Positions 19,816 to 28,422 of a DNA stretch of 64,000 nucleotides are shown one piece after another. Position numbers and translations under genes: made by a program. Under the pieces are notes generated by a model that was not told the origin of the DNA, did not search any database, and worked only from the letters and a program-made list of their open reading frames with translations. Positions within the stretch are counted from its first letter, which is position 1. Every line of letters starts with the position of its first letter. Source of the DNA: an uncultured Pseudomonadales bacterium (GTDB lineage Bacteria; Pseudomonadota; Gammaproteobacteria; Pseudomonadales; Porticoccaceae); the NCBI GenBank assembly GCA_943846685.1, contig OX044363.1:310001-374000 (forward strand), read 5' to 3'.

Positions 19816-20574
19816 ATGAACAATAATGTTCTGGTGATAAATTTAGAGCGCTCAGAAAAACGAATGGCGGAAATAAATAGCCGCTTATTAAAAGTAAAAT
19901 TACCTTACACTCGAATATCTGCTGTCGATGGATCTAAACTTTCTCAAACTGACATTGATAGTAACTACAGTCAGACTCTAAACAGTAAAACTTACCGAAG
20001 ACCACTTTCTTTAGGTGAGATTGGCTGCTATATGAGCCATAAAAAATGCTGGCAATATGTAGTCGATAATAATTTAAGCAACTGTCTTATTTTAGAGGAT
20101 GATGCCGAATTAGACGCTCGCTTACCTGACCTTATCACTCTTATACAATCATACGATCAGCCTTGGGATGTTATTAAACTTTGTGATCCCCCCAAGCATA
20201 AGAAAATCGTAGACTCTTTAACACTGAATGATGACTTCAAGCTTTGCCAGTATAAAAAAATCCCCTCTCGGGCTACAGGTTACTTACTGTCCTATGAAGG
20301 TGCAGTTAAACTTCTTAACGCTCGCGACCGGTTTGGTCGTCCGGTAGATGATGATATGCAATTCTACTGGGAGTTCAGGGGGGATGTCATGGGTATCGAG
20401 CCAAGTCCAATTTGGAATTCTGAATCCAGCCTAAATAGTGATATTGATTCAGGGGGAAATCGAAAAAAAACCAAAACTCTATCAGCTAATTATAAGACGC
20501 CACTCCTACGCCTATGCTACGAACTCAATGTTCGCCGCCATAACATCAATCGCACAGGATTGACTGAAAAATGA
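19816..20574 (+). CDS. Glycosyltransferase family 25 (LOS/LPS glycosyltransferase)
   Basis: A 252-residue protein of the GT25 family, which includes LPS galactosyl- and glucosyltransferases. It shows the family N terminus NVLVINLERSEKRM, then RISAVDG, the central SLGEIGCYMSHKKCW, and the metal/nucleotide-sugar motif CLILEDDAELD near residue 100. No membrane helices or signal. ATG 19816 is chosen because it directly precedes the conserved N terminus with AGG about eight bases upstream. The coding sequence is visibly AT-richer than its neighbours, a sign of possible lateral acquisition, as often seen for surface-sugar genes. Position beside waaA fits a role in LPS core decoration (inference). 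Sugar and acceptor are unknown. The 204 bases before it hold no recognised gene. Confidence 0.82.
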   Translation: MNNNVLVINLERSEKRMAEINSRLLKVKLPYTRISAVDGSKLSQTDIDSNYSQTLNSKTYRRPLSLGEIGCYMSHKKCWQYVVDNNLSNCLILEDDAELDARLPDLITLIQSYDQPWDVIKLCDPPKHKKIVDSLTLNDDFKLCQYKKIPSRATGYLLSYEGAVKLLNARDRFGRPVDDDMQFYWEFRGDVMGIEPSPIWNSESSLNSDIDSGGNRKKTKTLSANYKTPLLRLCYELNVRRHNINRTGLTEK

Positions 20575-20662
20575 AAGTGAATATGTCATGAATGCTGGCA
20601 AGAGCCGGAAAGGAACAATAGCAAGACAATAGCATTTAGTTTTCAATTCTAAAATGTAACCC

Positions 20663-21391
20663 TTAGCGCCAATGACTAGCGACCCACTTTGCCGGTTTAA
20701 ACCGTCGGTACCATTTCCCGCTTACGCCGGCGATTGCCTCATGAGGATCAGGTTTACCATGAAATACTAGCACACGGGTATCTACAGGCATTTCTGTTTC
20801 ACGGGCAACAAACAGTGAAAAGGGCTTGATGCAGTGGCGTTTAAAGCTACGACACCATTTATCCGGCCAATAGACCAGTGCATTTTTTGCCATCAGCGCA
20901 GCGGACAGATACTCCTGTTCATTGCGATGGGTCTTTTTAATTTGCTCAAAGGATTTTTCAAATTCGGCAAGCACTTCCGGATGGGCGCCGACTTCGAAGC
21001 GATAGACTGATGAGTTGCCGGTGCCATCCTTTTTAATCCAGTCTTTAATGATCATTACTTCACCCGGGTAATCAAATAGATCATCCAGGCTGCCAGTAAT
21101 AATTAAATCTAGATCTAGGCACAGCACTTTGCCCCTGAGGTCATAGAGGGTCTCGGCAAAAACCGCCAGCTTGTTCCAACCGCGCTCGGGGCCACCCAGA
21201 TCAACAGAGAGTTCAGGGAGCGGAAAGACTTCGACATGCTCGTTTAATCCGCTGCCGTCTTCAGTCAGACAGATAAAGCGAAAGTCTCGGCTCATATTGC
21301 GGGCAACCATGGAATACAGGGTATTTACATAGTCCCCTGAGTACTTGGTGCCCCACTTCATGCATAGAACATTTACAGTTTCATTTGCCAT
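20663..21391 (-). CDS. Putative glycosyltransferase, GT8-like fold
   Basis: A 242-residue soluble protein that I recognise only loosely. It has the pattern of GT-A-fold glycosyltransferases: an N-terminal beta strand VNVLCMKWG, a middle region GKVLCLDLDLIITGSLDDLF with an Asp-x-Asp metal motif, and a late FHGKPDP resembling the HxxGxxKP ending of GT8 enzymes. The start is placed at ATG 21391; a TTG nine bases further upstream is also in frame. It is convergent with the GT25 gene and 27 bases downstream of ilvE. Surface polysaccharide synthesis is the likely role from its neighbours, but donor and acceptor are unknown. Confidence 0.65.
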   Translation of the reverse strand: MANETVNVLCMKWGTKYSGDYVNTLYSMVARNMSRDFRFICLTEDGSGLNEHVEVFPLPELSVDLGGPERGWNKLAVFAETLYDLRGKVLCLDLDLIITGSLDDLFDYPGEVMIIKDWIKKDGTGNSSVYRFEVGAHPEVLAEFEKSFEQIKKTHRNEQEYLSAALMAKNALVYWPDKWCRSFKRHCIKPFSLFVARETEMPVDTRVLVFHGKPDPHEAIAGVSGKWYRRFKPAKWVASHWR

Positions 21392-21418
21392 GATTATCAA
21401 TAATTCCCGAGCTAATGC

Positions 21419-22348
21419 TTATTCAGCAACTGGTGCTAACCAGTTCTGGTACTTGTGATTTTTGCCACGCACCAGATCAAAGTAAGCGGCCTGCAGAGCT
21501 GTCGCAATTGGACCGCGCTTGCCATCGCCAATAATGCGGCTATCGTATTCGCGAATATGAACAATCTCGGCGGCGGTGCCGGTGAAAAACGCTTCGTCGC
21601 TGATATACACTTCGTCGCGAGTAATCCGTTTTTCACGCACTTCAATACCGTGATCTGCAGCCAGTTTAAACACCGTATCGCGGGTAATACCGTCGAGGCA
21701 GGAGGTTAAATCCGGGGTATAAATAACGCCGTCGCGAACAATAAAGAAGTTTTCTGCGCTGCCCTCGGCAACGTAGCCTTCGGGGTCGAGCATAATGGCT
21801 TCGTCACAACCGGAGTCGAGCGCTTCGCGGAGTGCCAACATCGAGTTGATATAGTTGCCGCTGGCCTTGGCTTTTACCATGGTGATATTCACATGATGTC
21901 TGGTGTAAGACGAGGTGCGAACTTTAAGGCCAGTCTCAAGGGTTTCCGGCGACATATATGAAGGCCAATCCCATCCAGCAATACCGACGTGAACTTTGAG
22001 CCCTTCAGCGCGCAGTCCCATTCCTTCAGAGCCCAAAAAGACTAGCGGGCGAATATAAGCGGCGTCCAATTTATTGGCGCGGATTACTTCACGGTGCGCT
22101 TCACAAATTTCTTCCTGACTGAAAGGCACTTGTAAATGAAGAATTTTTGACGAGTTAAACAGGCGCTTAATATGGTCTTCCAGACGGAAAATACAGGTGC
22201 CAGAGCTCTCGGTTTCGTAGGCACGAATACCTTCGAAAACGGCGTTGCCGTAGTGTAGGGATGAAGTGAGGAAATGCGTCTGTGCATCTCGCCAATCAAC
22301 CATTTTGCCATCCATCCAGATAAAACCATCGCGGTCCGAAAACGACAT
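21419..22348 (-). CDS. ilvE: Branched-chain amino acid aminotransferase
   Basis: A PLP enzyme of fold type IV catalysing the last step of Leu, Ile and Val synthesis. The 309-residue length matches E. coli IlvE (309). Visible are the N-terminal SSLHYGNAVFEGIRAYE, the PLP-lysine region TMVKAKASGNYINSMLA, and the ligand motif EAIMLDPEGYVAEGSAEN. The C-terminal FFTGTAAEIVHI is also typical. It follows glnE by 20 bases, an arrangement shared with Pseudomonas, and both are probably on one transcript. ilvD, another gene of the pathway, lies separately at 30.6 kb. Confidence 0.94.
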   Translation of the reverse strand: MSFSDRDGFIWMDGKMVDWRDAQTHFLTSSLHYGNAVFEGIRAYETESSGTCIFRLEDHIKRLFNSSKILHLQVPFSQEEICEAHREVIRANKLDAAYIRPLVFLGSEGMGLRAEGLKVHVGIAGWDWPSYMSPETLETGLKVRTSSYTRHHVNITMVKAKASGNYINSMLALREALDSGCDEAIMLDPEGYVAEGSAENFFIVRDGVIYTPDLTSCLDGITRDTVFKLAADHGIEVREKRITRDEVYISDEAFFTGTAAEIVHIREYDSRIIGDGKRGPIATALQAAYFDLVRGKNHKYQNWLAPVAE

Positions 22349-22368
22349 CGACCTATTCCTCTTATTAA

Positions 22369-25326
22369 CTATTGATTTTCAAATAACTGTTGCCACTGAG
22401 CCGTCACTATTTCCCGACACTCAAGAAACTCTGAACTGGCTACCTCCGGCAACTGATTTTGCAGCTGCAGGCGGTGTCCTGCGGAGCGATATCTTTTATA
22501 GGTGTCAATTAGCTGACTGGATTGTTGCTCTGATATCAGTCCACTCTGAGCCAGTGACTCAAGTATGCGGATGGTATCACTCCAGCGAGTTAGTTCGGGA
22601 TGGTTGTGCGACCAAGCCAAGACTGCAAATTGAACCATAAATTCAATATCGACGATACCTCCGACACCTTGCTTAAGGGAGAATTTGCCATCTTTTCTTG
22701 TTCGACCCAGGTGTTTGCGCATTTTTTCACGCATTTCTACGACCTGAGTGCTTAAAGATTGCTCGCAGCGCTGCTGCTCAAGAATACTTTTTCGCGCCAG
22801 ATCAAATGCTTCGCCAAGATCTCGGTCACCGGCAACCACTCGTGCTCGCACTAGCGCCTGATGTTCCCATGTCCAGGCATTCTCGCGCTGATACTTTTCA
22901 AAGGCGGCAAGTGAGGAGACCAACATTCCGGAGTTACCGGAAGGACGCAGCCGCATATCAATTTCATAGGCGGCGCCGGAGGGGGTCACAGTCGACAGAA
23001 GATGGATAATTCGCTGCCCGAGGCGGACAAAAAACGTGCTGTTATCTATAACTCTTGGGCCGGTGGTTTTAGAACCCTGCTGACCACTGCCGTTATATAA
23101 AAACACCAGGTCGAGGTCCGATTTATAGCCGAGCTCAATACCGCCCATTTTACCGTAGGCAACCACAATAAAACCCGGCACCTTGCCATCACTGCTCTGG
23201 GGCTGGCCGTACTGATCAGCCATCTGTTTCCAGGCGATATTCACGCTGTGCTCAATCACCACTTCTGCAAGCCAGGTGAGGTAATCACTCACTTGCATCA
23301 GCGGCATTACATCGGTTAGCTCGCAGGCGGCGACACGCAGGTTATAGGAGCGGACAAAATAGCGGATCGTTTCCATCTGCTGCTCCAGATCCTCGTCTGG
23401 TATGCGCAACATATGCTGGCGCAGATGATCCTGCAGAATATCTTTACTGGGTGCTGTATACAGGGTGCGTGAGTCCAGCAGCTCATCGAGCAGTGCCGGG
23501 TAAGCGGTTAGCTGGTCGGACACCCATAGGCTGCGCTCGCAGAGTAAAACCAACTGTTGCAGGGCTTTTGGATTTTCCCCCAACAGCGCCAGATAAGCAC
23601 TGCGCCGCAACACCGCCTGCACAAGACCAATAACCCGGCCCAGGGTAATGCTGTTATCAGTGGCTGTTGCGCAGGCAGAAACCAGTTTCGGCATCAGTCG
23701 ATCGAGACGGTTGCGCGGCTCTGCATCCAGAGCCACAACTGCCCTGCTTTGGTAGAGGCTATAAAGCTGCTGGGCGACGCTCTGTGGGTTTGTAAATCCG
23801 CTGCGCTGTAATTGAGCGTCCAGTTCTGCAGCATCCATCTGATGCAACCAACTGCCGCCGTCTTCGCTGCCAATCAAATTAGTTTCGCCGGTATCCTCGG
23901 CTCGATCTGGATCGGCAAATATATCGGCGAATATTTTTTTCACATGCTGGCGATGCTGTTGTAGCTGTTGATCAAAATCCTGCCAGGTATCACAGCCTAA
24001 AATTGCTGCAACGCGCTGTTGCCCGAGCTCGTCAGCGGGCAGTTCCTGAGTCTGTTTATCGGCTATCCCCTGCAGAGCGTGCTCGGTGTTGCGCAAAAAC
24101 TCATAGGCGCGCCACAGGCCATCAATATCCTCAGAGTTTAAAACCTGATCGGCGGCCAATTGCTGCATTGCCTGAGAGAGAGACTGGGTTTGCAGGTCTA
24201 TATTTCGGCCACCGCGAATCAGCTGGAATGCCTGAGCAATAAACTCTACTTCGCGAATACCGCCAGGGCCCAGTTTAATATCGCTGTGCATTCCTTTGCG
24301 GAGAATTTCTCGATCAATCGCTTTCTTTAAATCTCGCAGCGCTTCAATCGCGCCAAAGTCGAGGTATTTACGATAGGTAAAGGGACGCAGAATGCTATCC
24401 AGATAGTCTCTATCCGCTGGCTCGCCAGTCACTGCTCGAGCCTTGACCATGGCGTAGCGCTCCCACTCGCGACCCTGAGTCTGATAGTACTCTTCAAGGG
24501 CATCAAAGCTCATCACTAGCGGCCCACTCTGGCCGTAGGGACGCAGTCGCATATCCACTCTAAAGACAAACCCATCGGCGGTTTTGCGATCCAGCGCGGC
24601 GATCAGCTTTTGGCCGAGGCGAGTAAAAAACTCCTGATTGGAAACGGTTTTAGCCTGTGCAGAAGAGGCTGGTCGCCGGGTTATTCCCTTTCTTGGGTAG
24701 GCGAAAATTAGATCTATATCGGAGGATATATTGAGCTCGTGGGCACCCATCTTGCCCATGGCTACAACAATCATTTGCTGTTCAGCCTGTTCGAACAGCT
24801 CAGCTTTCCCTTCCTCTTCTCCTTTCGCCTCCCCGCGGTAGGCTGTGCCCAGCTCTTCACAGGTGATTGGATGCAGTACCGAGATCGCGACATTAATCGC
24901 AGACTCAGCCATGGATGTCATATCAGCTGTGGTTTCAAGCAGCGGTGCCTGACGACTAAAGTCTCGCCAGATAATGCGCATTAACTCGCGGCGGCGAAAT
25001 GTTCGAAGCTGCTGACCGAGCTGCTCTTCGCTGCAATCGCTGGTTAGACGCTGCCGTATGCGTTGCTGATAATCTTGTAACGAGTAACTGCGCTGCAGAT
25101 CGCCGCTCTCTACCAGTTGCTGAAATTCCAGCGGATGCAGCTGGCACTGCTGCGCAACAAAATCACTACAGCCCCACAGCAACTGAAGATGCTCGGCAAA
25201 TAGAGGGTATTTTGGGTAGTCGGCAATCAGGCCAGAGAGCCATGCCGGATCAGGATGGGCGGCCTGAAATCCTTCGAGGTATCGCTGATATTTCGCTGTA
25301 ATCAGCGCTGGTAATGTCCTCGACAT
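22369..25326 (-). CDS. glnE: Bifunctional glutamine synthetase adenylyltransferase/deadenylyltransferase
   Basis: Adjusts glutamine synthetase activity by adding or removing AMP, under PII control. The 985-residue protein has the two-headed GlnE architecture. The N-terminal deadenylylase nucleotidyltransferase domain has the motif ISSDIDLIFAYP (about residue 202). The C-terminal adenylyltransferase domain has YKSDLDLVFLY (about residue 740), and each is followed by a helical GlnD/PII-uridylyltransferase-like domain (KLGPGGIREVEFIAQ; KQGVGGIVDIEFMVQ). The length agrees with E. coli GlnE (946). It precedes ilvE in the same direction. No glnA, glnB or ntr genes occur in the window. Confidence 0.95.
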   Translation of the reverse strand: MSRTLPALITAKYQRYLEGFQAAHPDPAWLSGLIADYPKYPLFAEHLQLLWGCSDFVAQQCQLHPLEFQQLVESGDLQRSYSLQDYQQRIRQRLTSDCSEEQLGQQLRTFRRRELMRIIWRDFSRQAPLLETTADMTSMAESAINVAISVLHPITCEELGTAYRGEAKGEEEGKAELFEQAEQQMIVVAMGKMGAHELNISSDIDLIFAYPRKGITRRPASSAQAKTVSNQEFFTRLGQKLIAALDRKTADGFVFRVDMRLRPYGQSGPLVMSFDALEEYYQTQGREWERYAMVKARAVTGEPADRDYLDSILRPFTYRKYLDFGAIEALRDLKKAIDREILRKGMHSDIKLGPGGIREVEFIAQAFQLIRGGRNIDLQTQSLSQAMQQLAADQVLNSEDIDGLWRAYEFLRNTEHALQGIADKQTQELPADELGQQRVAAILGCDTWQDFDQQLQQHRQHVKKIFADIFADPDRAEDTGETNLIGSEDGGSWLHQMDAAELDAQLQRSGFTNPQSVAQQLYSLYQSRAVVALDAEPRNRLDRLMPKLVSACATATDNSITLGRVIGLVQAVLRRSAYLALLGENPKALQQLVLLCERSLWVSDQLTAYPALLDELLDSRTLYTAPSKDILQDHLRQHMLRIPDEDLEQQMETIRYFVRSYNLRVAACELTDVMPLMQVSDYLTWLAEVVIEHSVNIAWKQMADQYGQPQSSDGKVPGFIVVAYGKMGGIELGYKSDLDLVFLYNGSGQQGSKTTGPRVIDNSTFFVRLGQRIIHLLSTVTPSGAAYEIDMRLRPSGNSGMLVSSLAAFEKYQRENAWTWEHQALVRARVVAGDRDLGEAFDLARKSILEQQRCEQSLSTQVVEMREKMRKHLGRTRKDGKFSLKQGVGGIVDIEFMVQFAVLAWSHNHPELTRWSDTIRILESLAQSGLISEQQSSQLIDTYKRYRSAGHRLQLQNQLPEVASSEFLECREIVTAQWQQLFENQ

Positions 25327-25364
25327 AAAAGGGTCTCAAATAGTTAACAGCCATCATTAACAGC

Positions 25365-27155
25365 CTAGGTGTCTTTTTGACGCCGGACTCCTAGCTCTGG
25401 GGTAACGCGCAAAACCTCGGCAATCGAGGTAATGCCAGCGGCCACTTTTTCGGCACCGGCCATACGCAGAGTTTTCATGCCCTGCGAGATAGCTGCGTCG
25501 CGAACCTGCTGAATATCTGACTCGGCACTGATATGGCTGAGTAACTCATCGCTTATCGGCATAATTTCATAGATGCCTTCACGCCCTAAGTATCCAGTGT
25601 TGCGACATTCGAGACAACCCAACGGCTGAAATACAGTTGCAGGCTGTTTGGCGTGTCCGCCAAGCTGCTGCCAGGCTTCAGGATCACATTGTACTTCGCT
25701 GCGACAGTCGGGGCACAGTGTTCTAACTAATCGCTGAGCCATAACTCCATTTAACGTCGCTTTAATTAGATGCGCCGGCATGCCTAAATCTAACAATCGA
25801 CTAATCGCTGTAGGTGCATCATTGGTGTGCAGGGTCGAGAGTACCAGATGACCGGTTAACGCTGCCTGCACCGCCATCTCTGCGGTTGCCTGATCGCGAA
25901 TCTCACCGACCATAATAATATCCGGGTCTTGACGCATCAGCGTGCGAATGCCGGCGGCAAAATCAAAGTCTATGGCCTGTTGAATCTGACTCTGATTAAA
26001 CGCATCTACGACCATCTCAATTGGGTCTTCAATGGTACTGACATTAACACTGTCCGTGGCTAGCTGTTTAAGCGTTGAATAGAGTGTGGTGGTTTTACCC
26101 GAGCCGGTGGGCCCGGTCACCAACACAATACCATGGGCACGTTTGATCATGGCTTGCCACTGTTGATAGTCCTCTGCCACCAGACCCAGCTGAGTAAAAC
26201 TGCGCAGTAAAACATCCGGATCGAAGATACGCATCACCAGCTTTTCACCAAAGGCGGTGGGCATGGTCGAGAGCCGCAACTCCACTTCATTGGCATTGGG
26301 CGCTTTGGTTTTGATACGGCCATCCTGAGGACGGCGCTTTTCTGCGACATCCATGCGCCCAAGAATTTTTAGGCGGCTTATCATGGCGGTCATTACATTG
26401 TCGGGCAGCTCATAAACCAGATGCAGTATCCCATCAATTCTAAATCGCACTTTGCCTTTGCCGCGGCGTGGCTCTAAATGAATATCGCTGGCGCGCTGCT
26501 CAAAAGCGTATTGCAGCAACCAGTCGACAATATTCACTATATGCTGATCCTGGGCATCGGCGTCTTTTAGCTTCCCGACTTCCAGTAACTGCTCAAAATT
26601 AGAGATGCCGCTGCCGGTTGCCGTCGAGGAACCGGCACCAAAAACCGATTTGGCCAGTGAGTAGAACTCAAGGGTGTATTTTTTAATATCGGTGGGGCTG
26701 GCAAGTACTCGGCGAATAGTGCGCCTTGAAGTCTGCTCGAGACTTTCGATCCAGCTATTATCAAAGGGCTCCATGGTGGCAATCACCAGCTCTTCGCGAC
26801 TGACTTGAATACACAGAATACCGTAGCGCTTGGCATAGGCAAAAGACATCACACCGGTAACTGCCGGCACATTGATTTTTAGAGGGTCGATATGGGCCAC
26901 CTGCAGGGCGGCTTTTTCCGCCAGCCACTGAGTGAGCACTTCAAGGGTTAACAGCCTGCCATCACTGGCATGCAGCAGCTGTTTCGCAACAATAATTTCA
27001 AGGGGGTGCTGCAGAGCTTCATCGCGACTGCGACGAGCACTGGCTATAGCTGCAGCATCTGCCCTACTGAGTATTGCGTCGCTGACCAGATCCTTTAAAA
27101 CGCCGCCAAGATCTATACAGCGCCCCTTTGCCAATACTTCATTTGCCCCACTCAT
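25365..27155 (-). CDS. GspE/PulE-family secretion or pilus ATPase
   Basis: A 596-residue hexameric ATPase of the PilB/GspE/MshE group that powers type II secretion or type IV pilus assembly. The N-terminal region resembles the GspE/MshE N domain. The catalytic core has Walker A GPTGSGKTTTLYS at about residue 347, an Asp box region, Walker B DPDIIMVGEIRD and the histidine box TGHLVLSTLHTNDA. A tetracysteine zinc site, CPDC and CLEC near residues 487-515, is typical of GspE and PilB. ATG 27155 has AGGAG six bases upstream. No partner pilin, pre-pilin peptidase, secretin or GspF gene is in the window, so the system it serves cannot be assigned. Confidence 0.88.
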   Translation of the reverse strand: MSGANEVLAKGRCIDLGGVLKDLVSDAILSRADAAAIASARRSRDEALQHPLEIIVAKQLLHASDGRLLTLEVLTQWLAEKAALQVAHIDPLKINVPAVTGVMSFAYAKRYGILCIQVSREELVIATMEPFDNSWIESLEQTSRRTIRRVLASPTDIKKYTLEFYSLAKSVFGAGSSTATGSGISNFEQLLEVGKLKDADAQDQHIVNIVDWLLQYAFEQRASDIHLEPRRGKGKVRFRIDGILHLVYELPDNVMTAMISRLKILGRMDVAEKRRPQDGRIKTKAPNANEVELRLSTMPTAFGEKLVMRIFDPDVLLRSFTQLGLVAEDYQQWQAMIKRAHGIVLVTGPTGSGKTTTLYSTLKQLATDSVNVSTIEDPIEMVVDAFNQSQIQQAIDFDFAAGIRTLMRQDPDIIMVGEIRDQATAEMAVQAALTGHLVLSTLHTNDAPTAISRLLDLGMPAHLIKATLNGVMAQRLVRTLCPDCRSEVQCDPEAWQQLGGHAKQPATVFQPLGCLECRNTGYLGREGIYEIMPISDELLSHISAESDIQQVRDAAISQGMKTLRMAGAEKVAAGITSIAEVLRVTPELGVRRQKDT

Positions 27156-27293
27156 GCTCAACTCCTGTTGTTATTTCGTCCTGACTATCATTTGATTTTA
27201 GTCTGAATTATTACTGGGGGTAGCAGAAATTACTCTATACGCTAAACTCAGTGCGCATACGCCCAATCCTGACAACACAACCTTGGCAAAAGT

Positions 27294-28415
27294 ATGGAAC
27301 TTACCGACTTACTGGCACGCATTATTCACAGCAACTCTATCAGCAGTATCAATCCATCGATTGATCAGGGTAACCGCGAGGTGATCGACCTACTGGCGAA
27401 CACGCTGGGTGAGTTGGGTTTTGCCATAGAAATTATGGATCTCGGCAATAATAAGGCCAATCTTATCGCCACCTATGGCAGTGGCCCCGGCGGGCTGGTG
27501 CTTGCCGGCCATACAGATACGGTGCCCTGTGATGAGGCACTCTGGCAGAGCAACCCATTTCAGTTAACCGAGCGCGACAATCGCTGGTACGGTCTCGGCA
27601 GCTGCGATATGAAAGGCTTCTTTCCACTGGCGATTGAGGCGTTTAAATCTCTGCCGGATAAAAAGTTAAAGCAGCCGCTGATTATTCTCGCCACCGCCGA
27701 TGAAGAGTCCTCAATGTCTGGTGCCAAGGCTTTGGTCAGTGCCGGCAGGCCAATTGCGCGCAGTGCATTAATTGGCGAACCGACCAATAATCGCCCAGTG
27801 AAAATGCACAAGGGCATTATGATTGAGAAGCTGACGATTACCGGCAAGTCTGGCCACTCCAGTAACCCGGCGCTAGGCAACAATGCCATGGAATCTATGC
27901 AGCGTATTCTCGGTCAGTTGATGGCCATGCGCGATCGCATGAAAGAGCAAAAGCATCCGGGGTTTTTAATCGATCACCCGACACTTAATTTGGGCTGCAT
28001 ACAGGGCGGCGATAATGCCAATCGAATCTGCGGCCACTGCTTTCTGGCCTTTGAAATTCGTCCGCTGCCGGGCATGGATCTACAAAAGCTGCAGAAGGAT
28101 ATTGAGCTGGAGGTTTCCAAGACCGCCGCAGCGGACAAGATGGACTGGAAACTGGAAAAACTGATTGTGCCGCCATTTTGTGGCGATGAGCATTCCGAGA
28201 TTGTTGCGCTCTGTGAAAAACTGACCGGTCATCGTGGGGAATCCGTGGCCTTTGCGACCGAGGCTCCCTACTTGCAGGAGCTGGGAATGGATGTGGTTGT
28301 GCTCGGTCCCGGCGATATAGATGTGGCTCATCAGCCCAATGAATTCCTGCCGCTGGATCGGGTTCAGCCAACAATTAATTTTTTATCTCAACTTATTGGC
28401 CACTCTTGCTTATAA
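27294..28415 (+). CDS. argE: Acetylornithine deacetylase
   Basis: Zinc-dependent M20-family amidohydrolase that releases ornithine from N-acetylornithine in the linear arginine pathway. The 373-residue protein shows metal-ligand motifs LAGHTDTVPCD (about residues 70-80), GLGSCDMKGFF (about 102-112) and TADEESSMSG with the catalytic base glutamate. The dimerisation domain lies in the middle (KSGHSSNPALGNNAMES). The length is near E. coli ArgE (383). argA starts eight bases after its stop, the argE-argA pair seen in Pseudomonas. Having both a deacetylase and an argA-type synthase suggests the linear route, though argJ elsewhere cannot be excluded. Confidence 0.92.
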   Translation: MELTDLLARIIHSNSISSINPSIDQGNREVIDLLANTLGELGFAIEIMDLGNNKANLIATYGSGPGGLVLAGHTDTVPCDEALWQSNPFQLTERDNRWYGLGSCDMKGFFPLAIEAFKSLPDKKLKQPLIILATADEESSMSGAKALVSAGRPIARSALIGEPTNNRPVKMHKGIMIEKLTITGKSGHSSNPALGNNAMESMQRILGQLMAMRDRMKEQKHPGFLIDHPTLNLGCIQGGDNANRICGHCFLAFEIRPLPGMDLQKLQKDIELEVSKTAAADKMDWKLEKLIVPPFCGDEHSEIVALCEKLTGHRGESVAFATEAPYLQELGMDVVVLGPGDIDVAHQPNEFLPLDRVQPTINFLSQLIGHSCL

Positions 28416-28422
28416 TCCCGCC

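Noticed and set aside
19638..19823. Open frame in the gap before the GT25 gene
   Set aside because: Short, minus strand, overlaps the GT25 start, and has no family resemblance.
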